Positions 42,310-51,194 of a stretch of DNA of 64,000 nucleotides are shown here, one piece after another. Both the position numbers and the translations under genes were made by a program. The notes under the pieces were generated by a model, which made no database searches, was not told the DNA's origin, and saw only the letters and a program-made list of their open reading frames with translations. This stretch comes from an uncultured Eubacteriales bacterium (lineage in GTDB: Bacteria > Bacillota > Clostridia > Christensenellales > Aristaeellaceae), in NCBI GenBank assembly GCA_900315315.1, contig OMYT01000024.1, positions 1-64,000 of the forward strand, given 5' to 3'. How positions within the stretch are numbered: position 1 is the first letter of the stretch; the number at the start of each line of letters is the position of its first letter.

Positions 42310-44202
42310 TTAGAAAGGCATGTCATCACCTGGATCCACCTCCACGTATTCTTTATATTTTTCCTGCTCAGATTTTTCATCTTCGGGAAGCTTAATTGCG
42401 TAATGTGGGATGCCTTTAACGCGGCGAGTAAGGCGGTTATTTTTGTTTCCGTGGCCGTATGATTCAGGCATGAGAATGTCTTTACGTTTAGCCCAGTCAA
42501 TGAAGGCTCCGGGGGAATAGCCGTTGTTCTTGAGGATGTTTTCGAATGACGTACGGTTGATGAACAGGCAGTCAAAGCCGTCCACGCGGTCATACTTACC
42601 CCAGATTTCGCCGTTTGCCTGGTCCTCGCTGTCAAAGCGGCGTGGGTTAGCGGCGCAGAAACCGATGAGCCACTGATAGCAGCGGAGGTTGATATCTGTC
42701 TCTGCCCTGCTTACGAGGTAGCCTTTAATGTCATCAACGGATAGAGCGCGTTTGTCCTTAAAGATTCCTTTTGTAGCGAGAGCATCTGCCGCGAGGAGAA
42801 TTGAAGCTGAGAGCACCTGTTTATCCTGGACATCTTCCTGCATCAGTTCAGCATAGAACTTTTTCTGTAAGGCTTTAAGGGCATCGATCACGCCATCTTT
42901 GTGAAGCATTTTTATGAACTCATTGCCGGCAAATCCGTAGTGTTCCTTTAGGAGGTTAGCTGTTCCCCTGGCATCTGAGAAGAGCGGTATTCCGCCGAAG
43001 TTTACCTCAACGATACGGGCCACAGCGCCACCGCCGGAGTTGCCCTGGGTAATAGGCATTTCTCCTGTTGTGATGATGCAAGAGGACCAGCGTTTCTGGA
43101 CCTGTAGCCCGCCTTCCTTTGCTCCGCGACCTTTACTAACGCCTTCGCAAAGCATATAGACGATATCGTCGAATGTCTTGCGGTCGGAGATCACCTGGAG
43201 CTCGTCGAATAAGATTGGCAGGTTGCAGCAGAAAGCGGCGTACAACTCCATGCTGACCTTTGTGCCGGAGAAAGTCTTGATGTACCGGCCGACGTCCGGA
43301 TTGCCCCATACAGACGCTGCCAGCATCAACGCGACAGTCTTTCCGCATCCGGTTTCACCCCAGAAGTGAACGAAGAAAGGCAAGCCTCCGAGAATCTGTA
43401 CGAGCGGTGCTGCAAAGGAAGCAGCCAGGGCGATCCGAGCGGGAACGGAGTCTGCTGCGCGGATGGACTTAGCACAGTCAAGCCAGGTTTGTCTGTCTCC
43501 GGTAGGCTTGAATTCATCGTACATGCGAAGGAACTCAGGGCTATCGCCGTCGTAGGATACATCCTTCACATATGGCATAAACTGTCCATCTGCGAGCCAG
43601 CCCATGTGTGATACGGAATCCTGCCTGGGGAGACTGTCGTAGTTTAGTGACTCTAAACTTCCCATGTATCGGACAACTTCTTTTGCGTTCTCAGAGTTAA
43701 CTGCGATTCCCTGACGAGAGAGCCCGATGATTTTCTGAGCGGAAGCCAGCTGTTCCCGTGAGACTGTAAGAAATTTCCATGGATCTTGGCCTCTGCAGTA
43801 AGCAATTTCAAGCTTTTCCTCGAACGTTTCGATATTAGTTACACGGCGAACTGGCATCAGTGGATGTGATATAACCTCAACATCTGCGCCCATTTCATTC
43901 ATCCTGGTAACGCCGTATTCATCAGCAATGTATGTTCCGCAATCAAGCTGGGATGGTTGCTTTGGGAACATGGTTTGGTTATTGCCGAGGATGGTTGCTT
44001 TCGGGGATTTGCTTTCAACATAAGCGTTCCAAGTTTTTATAAACCCAGTGAATTTAAGTTCCTTAGCTACGGCCTGCATTTTTGAAAGCAGGATCTGGAG
44101 CATAAACTTATTATCCTTTTGTGAATACAGCCATTCATATGGTCGTTCAGAAAGAAAGTCATCGTACGTCCAGTTAGGGATTAATTGTTTTGCTTCTGAC
44201 AC
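42310..44202 (-). CDS. DUF927-type helicase-primase
   Basis: 630 aa, GTG start with AAGGAGGTG. DUF927 region ~95-560: Walker A FWGETGCGKTVALMLAASVW (~283), Walker B NLPILFDELQV, sensor SSCIITTGEMPI. Replicative helicase for the phage, next to the repeat origin. The last residues DPGDDMPF copy the acidic tip of SSB proteins (compare MDGELPF in the 54846 gene), so it may compete for SSB-tip partners. Confidence 0.8.
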   Translation of the reverse strand: MSEAKQLIPNWTYDDFLSERPYEWLYSQKDNKFMLQILLSKMQAVAKELKFTGFIKTWNAYVESKSPKATILGNNQTMFPKQPSQLDCGTYIADEYGVTRMNEMGADVEVISHPLMPVRRVTNIETFEEKLEIAYCRGQDPWKFLTVSREQLASAQKIIGLSRQGIAVNSENAKEVVRYMGSLESLNYDSLPRQDSVSHMGWLADGQFMPYVKDVSYDGDSPEFLRMYDEFKPTGDRQTWLDCAKSIRAADSVPARIALAASFAAPLVQILGGLPFFVHFWGETGCGKTVALMLAASVWGNPDVGRYIKTFSGTKVSMELYAAFCCNLPILFDELQVISDRKTFDDIVYMLCEGVSKGRGAKEGGLQVQKRWSSCIITTGEMPITQGNSGGGAVARIVEVNFGGIPLFSDARGTANLLKEHYGFAGNEFIKMLHKDGVIDALKALQKKFYAELMQEDVQDKQVLSASILLAADALATKGIFKDKRALSVDDIKGYLVSRAETDINLRCYQWLIGFCAANPRRFDSEDQANGEIWGKYDRVDGFDCLFINRTSFENILKNNGYSPGAFIDWAKRKDILMPESYGHGNKNNRLTRRVKGIPHYAIKLPEDEKSEQEKYKEYVEVDPGDDMPF

Positions 44203-44220
44203 ATGAACTCACCTCCTTTT

Positions 44221-44280
44221 TCAAAATTGAAAAACCGCCTTCTGATTTTCCTCATGAGCGGTAGCGTTGGTTTTGATCAT
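44221..44280 (-). CDS. 19-aa leader peptide before the helicase
   Basis: MIKTNATAHEENQKAVFQF; ATG at 44280 after AAGGGGGAAG. Its codons overlap ACCGC...GCGGT followed by TTTTT, a weak terminator-like stem, so translation could tune helicase expression. Confidence 0.5.
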   Translation of the reverse strand: MIKTNATAHEENQKAVFQF

Positions 44281-44320
44281 TGTCTTCCCCCTTACTAAAG
44301 GTCTAATAGTTATTGATGTA

Positions 44321-44349
44321 AGTTTATCACGAAACGTTGTTTAATTCAA
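44321..44349 (-). promoter_or_regulatory. promoter of the helicase leader
   Basis: TTGAAT (44349-44344), 17 bases, TAAACT (44326-44321). The spacer contains ACGTTTCGTGA, related to the palindrome in the FtsK promoter spacer. Confidence 0.6.
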
Positions 44350-44370
44350 TAAATGAAAAACGGCAATAGG

Positions 44371-44682
44371 TTATGTGTTGTGAAAATTATCTGATTTGCT
44401 GCAGCCCCACCAGCAGTAATTATTATCATAGGTTTTGATACTGTGTAGGATGCATGTATTCCATGTTTCACCTGGATTTTTAACGTAGAATTGGCAGTCA
44501 TTGCAGATCACTATCGGCTGCATTTTTAGCTGGAATTCTTTTCTCTGTGTCTCGATCAGTTCAAGCGCATCCTTAGCAAGATTCTGAGCACAAAACTTTC
44601 CCATGTATGGGCAGTCTTCACAGTGAACATTTTTGATATTGGAGCATATTTCAAGGCCTTTCATTGTTTTTTCTGTATCCAT
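44371..44682 (-). CDS. Cys-rich small protein
   Basis: 103 aa, ATG at 44682 after AAAGGAG. CEDCPYMGKFCAQN, CNDCQFYVKNPGETWNTC and YCWWGCSKSD suggest metal binding. CxxCPY motif is shared with the 45529 gene. Function unknown. Confidence 0.6.
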   Translation of the reverse strand: MDTEKTMKGLEICSNIKNVHCEDCPYMGKFCAQNLAKDALELIETQRKEFQLKMQPIVICNDCQFYVKNPGETWNTCILHSIKTYDNNYCWWGCSKSDNFHNT

Positions 44683-44695
44683 TGTGTTGCTCCTT

Positions 44696-44923
44696 TCATC
44701 GATCATCTATAATCATCAAACTCTTCCCGAGTGCCTGGCATATCTTCTGAAGGTTCCGAAGCTTTGGAGGTCTTGCATTGCTCAGATAGTTTGCCAGCGT
44801 ACTATCCGACACGCCGGATTCGAAGGACAGATCATAAATATTCCAATCCAATTTATGCATTTCATTTTTCATCCACGTGCCAAACTGAAACGATTCATCT
44901 GTGATATCAATCTGTTTGCTCAT
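44696..44923 (-). CDS. XRE-family small regulator
   Basis: 75 aa, ATG at 44923. NIYDLSFESGVSDSTLANYL then PPKLRNLQKICQALG is a clear HTH with typical recognition helix. Overlaps the previous gene by 17 bases. Confidence 0.7.
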   Translation of the reverse strand: MSKQIDITDESFQFGTWMKNEMHKLDWNIYDLSFESGVSDSTLANYLSNARPPKLRNLQKICQALGKSLMIIDDR

Positions 44924-45389
44924 TATCATCATCTCCAGTTATATTTGGATTAAATCCGCAATGGTCGCACCATGGTTCCAGCTCTCCATTGTCATTTACA
45001 ATGTAATCATCTCCAAGCCCACGGCATTCATAACACCTGTCATACTCATCCCAATACTTTTGATCTTCCAGATATTCTTCATAAGCTGCGCAGTATTCTT
45101 TTGCGGAACAGCCATTGCATTCATCCGGATCGAAACTATCTTCGTCACATCTGAAGCCGGCATCACGTACCATTGCAAGTCGATCCTCAGCGTTGTACCA
45201 ATCCATCTCAGTCTGCCCACGATAGTACTTGTCAAGCTCAGGAACACGCCGGACATGTATGTCTTTAAACTCCAGGTCTTCACCAATTAACTCAGATCTC
45301 ATGACAATGTATCGTGCTTTGCTGGCTGTTTCTGCGAACACAATCGTTGAACACATGTCAATGTCCTGCCTGCAGCAATACGCCTTCAT
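44907..45389 (-). CDS. Cys-rich acidic protein
   Basis: 160 aa, ATG at 45389 (GGTGGGTG upstream). Three Cys clusters: CRCDEDS-type FRCDEDSFDPDECNGCSA, CYECRGLGDDY and PWCDHCGFNPN. Acidic end. Possibly a zinc protein; unknown role. Confidence 0.6.
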   Translation of the reverse strand: MKAYCCRQDIDMCSTIVFAETASKARYIVMRSELIGEDLEFKDIHVRRVPELDKYYRGQTEMDWYNAEDRLAMVRDAGFRCDEDSFDPDECNGCSAKEYCAAYEEYLEDQKYWDEYDRCYECRGLGDDYIVNDNGELEPWCDHCGFNPNITGDDDNEQTD

Positions 45390-45493
45390 TTCAGTTTCAC
45401 CCACCTTGTCCAACCACAGCAGTCAATTGGTCTGTTGTCGATCCGAACAAAAATGTGCCGGCCGATTTTGTCTGTGTAAACAAGATATCTCAT
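45386..45493 (-). CDS. 35-aa protein
   Basis: MRYLVYTDKIGRHIFVRIDN then RPIDCCGWTRWVKLK; ATG at 45493 after GGCGGTG; stop overlaps the next start (ATGA). Beta-like; unknown. Confidence 0.55.
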   Translation of the reverse strand: MRYLVYTDKIGRHIFVRIDNRPIDCCGWTRWVKLK

Positions 45494-45528
45494 TTAAGTT
45501 TCACCGCCATCGAATTCTTTTTACAAAT

Positions 45529-45735
45529 TTACATCGTAACTATATTTCCAAGAGTTTCCTTTGCAAACCGCCTGATGTCTTCTACCATTTCAATCGGCAA
45601 TCTCACCGCAGCATAATGTTTGTGACAATCATTGGTATACGGGCATGTTTCACAACTCATCATTGATTCTGTTACAGTTTCAGGCAGACAATGAGCCAGG
45701 CCATCAATGATCTTTCTTGCTCTTACTATTTCCAT
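45529..45735 (-). CDS. Cys/His small protein
   Basis: 68 aa. MMSCETCPYTNDCHKHYAAV is a compact Cys/His motif; rest helical. Part of the chain of overlapping small early genes. Confidence 0.55.
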   Translation of the reverse strand: MEIVRARKIIDGLAHCLPETVTESMMSCETCPYTNDCHKHYAAVRLPIEMVEDIRRFAKETLGNIVTM

Positions 45736-45943
45736 TATCTTCTCCTTTCGAAAAGAACGATTTTAAATCGCCATCATAGCGTGCCTCCTTGCAAGCATTT
45801 TTTTCTTTTTCTTCAATTGCGTTTACGTACTCTTCAAATTCATTAACTGTCAAAGTCCTTTTCCCAAGTTCTACAATCCTGTTGTTCAGTTTGAGTATGG
45901 CCTCTGAAATTTGTTCAAACGCTTTCTGATAAGGATCTTTCAT
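45704..45943 (-). CDS. small coiled-coil protein
   Basis: 79 aa, helical, Lys/Glu-rich (QISEAILKLNNRIVELGKRT, NAIEEKEKNACKEARYDG). Overlaps the 45529 gene by 32 bases. Unknown. Confidence 0.5.
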   Translation of the reverse strand: MKDPYQKAFEQISEAILKLNNRIVELGKRTLTVNEFEEYVNAIEEKEKNACKEARYDGDLKSFFSKGEDNGNSKSKKDH

Positions 45944-45968
45944 TTTTTATAACACCCCAATTCATAAA

Positions 45969-46373
45969 TTACTGCTGTTCAAAATGTTCGCAGGTTTCAT
46001 GCCTATGCATCAGGCAACTTTTAATCAAACTGCACGTACCATATGGAGAATCCTTCTTGTTTTCTGGTGTCCAGTTTTTACAGTTTAGGCAATACGCATT
46101 TGATATGCCAAATGAATCCAGAACTTCTTTTCTGATTTCAGCTAGGTATTTTTCAATGCGTTCATCTCTGCTGTGCTTACCGAACCACTTCTTCTTGAAC
46201 GCATCTCGTGCTTCGACCCAGGCACCTTCACCTGTATCAGATGACAGGAACCATTCCCGATCATGGAACAGATTTGCCAGATCCTTTACGAGTTCGTCCA
46301 GTTCCCTATCACCAAAGTCTCCAACGTGACTATCAAGATCACTGTAAAAATACTGCAAACTTCCTCCACTCAT
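45969..46373 (-). CDS. phage protein with C-terminal Cys motif
   Basis: 134 aa. MSGGSLQYFYSDLDSHVGDF and DLANLFHDREWFLSSDTGEG then YCLNCKNWTPENK and HRHETCEHFEQQ. The N-terminal SGGSxxY start is frequent among phage DUFs. Function unknown. Confidence 0.6.
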   Translation of the reverse strand: MSGGSLQYFYSDLDSHVGDFGDRELDELVKDLANLFHDREWFLSSDTGEGAWVEARDAFKKKWFGKHSRDERIEKYLAEIRKEVLDSFGISNAYCLNCKNWTPENKKDSPYGTCSLIKSCLMHRHETCEHFEQQ

Positions 46374-46404
46374 CTTTCACGATACGCTCCTTTTACAAAA
46401 TTGC

Positions 46405-47344
46405 TTACTTGTCCCTTGTCGGGATATAATCCTCAAATCGAGGACAAGATTTGAATACTATCTTGTTATTGCACCATCGTTGCAAATCTTTGATTTCAAT
46501 CGGAGCATCCGGCTTGTTGTAAATCATCACATAAGGGTCATACCCAAGATCCCGAAGCGTATAGATTCTGTACAAGTTTTCTTCCATCGTGCTGTTATAG
46601 TTCGTAAGGCAGTACACCATTCCGATATTGCTCTTCCGTCTGAAACCTTGTGCAAAATTCCGAAACCGTCCTTCCAGATCGTCCTTTGGGTTGTCCCATG
46701 CAAAATGCAATGTTCTCAATCTCATATGGTTGATATCGTCAATGTCTGCATCATTAAGGCATCTGATATCTAACCCTTGAGTAAAATCAAGCAATGCCCC
46801 TGTTTCCCGATACTGTGCCATCAAATCACGCTTTTCTCTGCAAGCTGTGATATTTGGGTCAAGGATTCGGATCTCTTTCTGTCCGTTCCAGAAATCCTTC
46901 ACATCCGCAACCTTCACGGCACATCTGCCTTCCTTTGCAGCTACATCTCTAATGGCAAAAACTACAGCCACGGGGACATCCTCGACTCGTCATACTGACC
47001 GCAAAATCGAATTGCGGATAGATACTGTAATCGGGAAACATCCTTTCAATCTCTGGAGGAAGGCTTTTGTTTTTGCTCTGGTCAAACACCTCCTTCCCGT
47101 CTTCACCCAAACTGATGCAGTATCCGGTTCCACCCTTAATCACTTTGTCAGCGTTCATCGGCTCCGGCACATCTGGAGAATAAGCATCAGAAAAGATTTT
47201 GCTCATATAGACGATGTCATAATGAACCAGATCCGACCACCACCATTCCACCAAGTCACCCTGTGCCTTGTGCCATGCTGATATCCGCATCAGAGCAAGA
47301 TTTGGGAAATTGTGACCGTCTACATCAATCAATCCGATATCCAT
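46405..47344 (-). pseudogene. radical SAM protein broken by a frameshift
   Basis: The first frame (47344-46949, 131 aa) begins MDIGLIDVDGHNFPNLALMR and reaches the cluster motif GCPRGCSFCH, then stops at TAG. The second frame (46971-46405) resumes with VAAKEGRCAVKVADVKDFWN, DPNITACREKRDL and FTQGLDIRCLNDADID. Joined, they make a complete ~310-aa radical SAM enzyme of a phage-borne kind; seven bases (TAGAGAT) sit in excess between FCH and VAAKEG. Either an inactivating insertion or a sequence error. Confidence 0.75.
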
Positions 47345-47397
47345 TTATTTCGCAATACTCCTTTTTATTCAAAGTTGTATTTAAGTCACTTGCACAA

Positions 47398-47415
47398 ACT
47401 TGCACTCGTGCAAGT
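47398..47415. repeat. perfect 18-bp palindrome
   Basis: ACTTGCAC TC GTGCAAGT, with a further ACTTGCAC copy at 47388. It ends at the stop codon of the 47415 gene. Operator or terminator core. Confidence 0.5.
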
Positions 47416-47600
47416 TATGTCCATTGAACGTTGCTCCCGTGCGAGTAAGGTATCCGTCTACATTTCTTCTGTTCTTCTGACATAGTAGATACAAGTCCTA
47501 TTGCCATGTCATAATATTCCGTTTCTTCTTTTGACATTTCTGTTCGTTCTGCTATATTGCAAAGAGTTTCTATAATCTTTGCTATTGTTTGATTGTCCAT
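47415..47600 (-). CDS. small helical protein
   Basis: 61 aa. MDNQTIAKIIETLCNIAERT, EYYDMAIGLVSTMSEEQKKC. Helical and acidic; unknown. Confidence 0.5.
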   Translation of the reverse strand: MDNQTIAKIIETLCNIAERTEMSKEETEYYDMAIGLVSTMSEEQKKCRRIPYSHGSNVQWT

Positions 47601-47646
47601 ATTATTCCCTCACTTGAATCGTCATTTACTTCGCAATACTCCCCTT

Positions 47647-47874
47647 TTATTTACTATCATCCTGGCCCACAAGCTTGTTGTAAATGGCTCCGCATATATC
47701 CACAAGCAAACCAAGACTAACACTGATATCCATGAGCAGAACATTACGTTCAACGTTTTTATCCAGGAGTCCATTGTTCTCTTTGTTTGTTTTGTGGAGT
47801 CTTTCAATAGAAATATTGATCTCATCTGTTCTACTTTCTGGTTTTTTTTCGCCTGTTTTCTCATCAAATTTCAC
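47647..47874 (-). CDS. small protein with one membrane-like helix
   Basis: 75 aa, GTG at 47874 with AAGGAG 9 bases upstream. Charged N-terminus, then NVLLMDISVSLGLLVDICGA. Possibly membrane-associated. Confidence 0.5.
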   Translation of the reverse strand: MKFDEKTGEKKPESRTDEINISIERLHKTNKENNGLLDKNVERNVLLMDISVSLGLLVDICGAIYNKLVGQDDSK

Positions 47875-48106
47875 TTTTTATTTCTCCTTTTATTCTTCCA
47901 AACGTCTTTCCGGTTATAGGGTTAAAGAGAACCTCTGTACCACCAGCCATCCGGGCAATCATCCTTGCATCAGAACGTGAACTGAATTGTGCAGCATCAT
48001 ATGGACTGTCTGACAATCGGCATACACCGGTGTCTTCATAAGGAATACCAACCAGAAACACGTTCTTGATTTGCACAATGTAAACGTCATATTCCTTAAT
48101 GTTCAT
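47864..48106 (-). CDS. small protein
   Basis: 80 aa. MNIKEYDVYIVQIKNVFLVG, DAAQFSSRSDARMIARMAGG. Beta-rich with a helix. Upstream at 48126-48140 lies a 13/15 match to the FtsK/capsid palindrome. Confidence 0.55.
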   Translation of the reverse strand: MNIKEYDVYIVQIKNVFLVGIPYEDTGVCRLSDSPYDAAQFSSRSDARMIARMAGGTEVLFNPITGKTFGRIKGEIKSEI

Positions 48107-48156
48107 CTCGTTTGGCGTACTCCTTATTGCGTATCGTGATTCGATTAAGTAAAAAA

Positions 48157-48408
48157 TTAATCGCATGATTTCCCAATGTTCATATATGCCGCTTCATTAT
48201 CAAACCACATGCCGTACACACCGTATCCACATCTCCAGGCTGTACCGATGTTTCCGTTTCTGTAATTAAGCATATCGATCAGCGCATCCATTGCTTCATT
48301 ATGTTCCATGCTTTTAAGCTCGCTTAATTCTGCGTCGGTAAAGCCAGTAATCTTCATTGTATCAAGCCCCGAGTTTCCGTAGTTTGTTCTCTCAATCGTG
48401 AGTTTCAT
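48157..48408 (-). CDS. small protein
   Basis: 83 aa, ATG at 48408 preferred for spacing to AAGGAGAG. TNYGNSGLDTMKITGFTDAE and GTAWRCGYGVYGMWFDNEAA. Unknown family. Confidence 0.55.
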   Translation of the reverse strand: MKLTIERTNYGNSGLDTMKITGFTDAELSELKSMEHNEAMDALIDMLNYRNGNIGTAWRCGYGVYGMWFDNEAAYMNIGKSCD

Positions 48409-48664
48409 GCTCATCTCTCCTTTTCTTATATTCCTCATCGAGGTAATCACTGATAGCGGAAAGCATCCCGTTTACAAGAGGTCCACCTTTTGCTTTGGTA
48501 TAAGCTTTTTCAACGTCTTCAGCATAATGTATCCACCATTCTTTATTTTCACCAGGTGGAAAATGATCGTTCAAAAAGTCAAACATTAATCTGAATACCA
48601 TTTTATGATATGTAGCATACTCTTCTGGTTTCCAGATTTCCTGATCCGTGTACGTTTTTCTCAC
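48392..48664 (-). CDS. small phage protein
   Basis: 90 aa. MVFRLMFDFLNDHFPPGENK, EWWIHYAEDVEKAYTKAKGG. This helical aromatic pattern recurs in Clostridia phage early regions; role unknown. Confidence 0.6.
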   Translation of the reverse strand: MRKTYTDQEIWKPEEYATYHKMVFRLMFDFLNDHFPPGENKEWWIHYAEDVEKAYTKAKGGPLVNGMLSAISDYLDEEYKKRRDEHETHD

Positions 48665-48700
48665 CGCCTTCAGATAATACTTCCTTTAAATTTTTAGTCT

Positions 48701-49285
48701 TCAACGTATATGATCCAGAAATGGTTTAACGTCAACATGTTTGCCTGTTTTTACTGGATAATTAACATCATCCGGTGTCATTTCATAGAATCGTACTGTG
48801 CCATCTGAAGCAATACCGCCAATGCAACAAGTTTCATCCAAATCCGTAACAATAAATACTGCTCCAGTTTTTGGGTCTTGTACTTCATCGCCAATTTCTA
48901 TTTGATCCGACGCAATGGTAAGTTTTGCAATATTGTTGTTTCGATTTTTTCTTATTTCTTCTGCTTTTTCTATAATCTCTTTTGCATCCTTCAGAAGAAA
49001 ATCCACAGTTCCGCAATCAGGAAATACAGATTCTATTTCCTCCGATGTAAAAGCAGTAAACAATACTTTTTGTGACAATGAGAAGTGCCTGATAGCATCA
49101 AGCATTTCTTCTGCTCCAATATTAAATGCTTGCTCATCATGCGTTTTTTCTCCTTCACGTTTGCCTTCGTTGTAAGCATGGAAGATCATTCCATACAGGA
49201 TGTTCTTAACCTTCTGACTGTATTTTTCAATACATATGTCAAAATTTTTTGTTGCGTTATCGTAAAGTCTGTCTTTAGAATCCAT
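48701..49285 (-). CDS. phage protein, helical N-terminus and small beta domain
   Basis: 194 aa. N-terminal ~140 residues helical with a coiled coil (DAKEIIEKAEEIRKNRNNNI). The C-terminus (IEIGDEVQDPKTGAVFIVTD, CCIGGIASDGTVRFYEMT) looks like an SH3-type fold. Unknown role. Confidence 0.6.
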   Translation of the reverse strand: MDSKDRLYDNATKNFDICIEKYSQKVKNILYGMIFHAYNEGKREGEKTHDEQAFNIGAEEMLDAIRHFSLSQKVLFTAFTSEEIESVFPDCGTVDFLLKDAKEIIEKAEEIRKNRNNNIAKLTIASDQIEIGDEVQDPKTGAVFIVTDLDETCCIGGIASDGTVRFYEMTPDDVNYPVKTGKHVDVKPFLDHIR

Positions 49286-49483
49286 TCACTCCTCCGTCCT
49301 TTCTTTTTCCGGCCTACTATCGTACCATTTGCCGCCCTTTTTATAATTTTCATGCAGTCTCCATGCTTTGCATTTCACTGGCTCTTGGCAGTACAGATAA
49401 CCAATAGTTGCCTCATTTAAAGTGCAGTAGTATGGTTCATAGTGCTTGCAGGTAATACACATCCTTGGAACTCGTTCTTTCAT
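49286..49483 (-). CDS. Cys-rich small protein
   Basis: 65 aa, ATG at 49483 in the repeated junction GGTGAAGTGGGAATG. CITCKHYEPYYCTLNE and YCQEPVKCKAWR bind metal probably. The 100-base gap upstream has CCCCG/CGGGG with a GAAA loop (about 49510-49524). Confidence 0.6.
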   Translation of the reverse strand: MKERVPRMCITCKHYEPYYCTLNEATIGYLYCQEPVKCKAWRLHENYKKGGKWYDSRPEKERTEE

Positions 49484-49584
49484 TCCCACTTCACCTACCT
49501 TTAAACATCAACCCCGTTTCCGGGGCAACATATCTGAGGTACACTCCAACGTTTATCAAACGTATCAGTTACGGTCATTCGGCA

Positions 49585-49836
49585 TCACCTGCCGTTATCT
49601 ATGTGCGTATCATTTGCACGAATTTCAGTCCAGTTTCCGTCTGGATTAAGTTTCACACCGACAACAGGATTTTCTACGATGCATTGATACTGTTCTCCAT
49701 CCCTAAATCGTCTGAACTCCTTTTTCAGTTCATACACTTCGTAATAGATTCTGTTGACGATTACAAACACGGAAATGCACAGCGCAATAATGAAAGCACT
49801 GACCAAGCCGAAAAAGATAAAGTATTGCTGGCTCAT
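49585..49836 (-). CDS. small membrane protein
   Basis: 83 aa, ATG in GGTGAAGTGGGAATG. One transmembrane segment (YFIFFGLVSAFIIALCISVF), then a charged helix (YELKKEFRRFRDGEQYQCIV). Cytosolic tail; role unknown. Confidence 0.65.
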   Translation of the reverse strand: MSQQYFIFFGLVSAFIIALCISVFVIVNRIYYEVYELKKEFRRFRDGEQYQCIVENPVVGVKLNPDGNWTEIRANDTHIDNGR

Positions 49837-50180
49837 TCCCACTTCACCGCCTGTTCACACTTACTGCAAAACCGGATGGCATCAAGTTTTTTCCTTTGGC
49901 TAATCATGTACTCACATTTTGGACAATGATAATTTCCTCTGTATTCCATTACCATCTGTGGTTCATCATGTTTAATTGCCATCAATTTTTCCTTTGGCTC
50001 GATTCGGAACTGCCCATGTTCCCAATCAAAACCCATGCCAACATACCTTACATTCATACACGGGCGTTGACCGCAAGTCATGTACGGTAATTCCGTTGAG
50101 ATAACAACATCAATGTTCTCTGGATTCTTTTCAAATTGTAAGGCTGTATCAATCGCATTTTTGAGTTCACGCAATGTCAT
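49833..50180 (-). CDS. zinc-ribbon protein
   Basis: 115 aa, ATG in GGTGAAGTGGGAATG. IDVVISTELPYMTCGQRPCM then HCPKCEYMISQRKK and FCSKCEQAVKWE. Ends in the KWE module shared with two neighbours. Confidence 0.6.
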   Translation of the reverse strand: MTLRELKNAIDTALQFEKNPENIDVVISTELPYMTCGQRPCMNVRYVGMGFDWEHGQFRIEPKEKLMAIKHDEPQMVMEYRGNYHCPKCEYMISQRKKLDAIRFCSKCEQAVKWE

Positions 50181-50187
50181 TCCCACT

Positions 50188-50463
50188 TCACCGACCTTCC
50201 CATTCAATACGTTTCCCACAGCAACGGCAGAAATTGTCCTCACGAATCAACTGAACACCGCACAAATCACAACAACAATCCGTGATGTAAGTCATTACGC
50301 ATGACGATTCTGGGTGAACAACCACATCCTGCTCTTTCAGCAGTTCAAGAGCATCCGTCAAAATGTTCTGATACGCTTCAAATACTGGCGTTTGGCTCGG
50401 TAATCCGAATCCGAAGAACTCACGCATTGCTTCCAGCCCTTCTATAACATTCTCCCTGCCCAT
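50188..50463 (-). CDS. zinc-ribbon protein
   Basis: 91 aa. Helical start (MGRENVIEGLEAMREFFGFG, LTDALELLKEQDVVVHP), then CCCDLCGVQLIRED and FCRCCGKRIEWEGR. Paralogous layout to the 51191 gene. Confidence 0.6.
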   Translation of the reverse strand: MGRENVIEGLEAMREFFGFGLPSQTPVFEAYQNILTDALELLKEQDVVVHPESSCVMTYITDCCCDLCGVQLIREDNFCRCCGKRIEWEGR

Positions 50464-50505
50464 TTCATCAACTCCTGCGTTATCTTTAAGTCAGATAATG
50501 GCACT

Positions 50506-50754
50506 TTAAGTCTTGTACCCATTTTTGACGGCATCATAATAATTCTGATTCCACTTACGGATTGCACCTCTGATAGTCATGGCTCTCGTTGTTGTCCAGT
50601 GACAAGTTTCACATTCGCAATAATACTTATTGAACCGTCTGGTTAATGACTCATTAAGTCCGACAATGCCACCACAGGCACAACGGTGTAGATTTGGTTT
50701 GAGCCGCAACCATTTTTGATGAATGCGATTGTGATGCCGGTCTACTTCAGCCAC
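50506..50754 (-). CDS. Lar-like zinc protein
   Basis: 82 aa. CACGGIVGLNES, YYCECETCHWTTTRAMT and GAIRKWNQNYYDAV follow the Lar restriction-alleviation pattern. Second such gene in the window. Confidence 0.65.
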   Translation of the reverse strand: MAEVDRHHNRIHQKWLRLKPNLHRCACGGIVGLNESLTRRFNKYYCECETCHWTTTRAMTIRGAIRKWNQNYYDAVKNGYKT

Positions 50755-50756
50755 TT

Positions 50757-51194
50757 TTAATCATCTCCCCATAGAGATTGAAATGCTTTATTCAATCTTT
50801 CCCCGTTTTCATCGGACAGAAAAGCATCCCGCTTATCCATTGCTTCTTCGTCTGGATGAACCATTTCTTTCCATCCAATAGTTGCCTGATTCGTGATATC
50901 CTTACCGCATTTCTGGCAGAACGGAGGAAACGGTTTCTCTTCCCACCAACTATGTCCGCAGAACGGACAGGTCAGATGAAATTTCTGATCTGTTGATATG
51001 TAATACGAATCGGACTGAAACTCTTTTTCTTCCTGCTCTTTCAGCGGGCACCGAATGTCACGCCGACCTGTCCGAAAAGCGCATCCAACGTTTATCCCGA
51101 TTCCGTCATATTCTGATGCAACACAGTTGCAGCTATCACCGCAGAAAATGCAATCCTCACATTTCTCCGGCATCGGCATATCAATCTGAATCAT
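50757..51194 (-). CDS. Cys-rich protein
   Basis: 145 aa, ATGA overlap with the upstream stop. Two ribbons: CEDCIFCGDSCNCVASEYDG and HLTCPFCGHSWWEEKPFPPF with FCQKCGKDI. Probably zinc-binding; unknown role. Confidence 0.6.
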   Translation of the reverse strand: MIQIDMPMPEKCEDCIFCGDSCNCVASEYDGIGINVGCAFRTGRRDIRCPLKEQEEKEFQSDSYYISTDQKFHLTCPFCGHSWWEEKPFPPFCQKCGKDITNQATIGWKEMVHPDEEAMDKRDAFLSDENGERLNKAFQSLWGDD

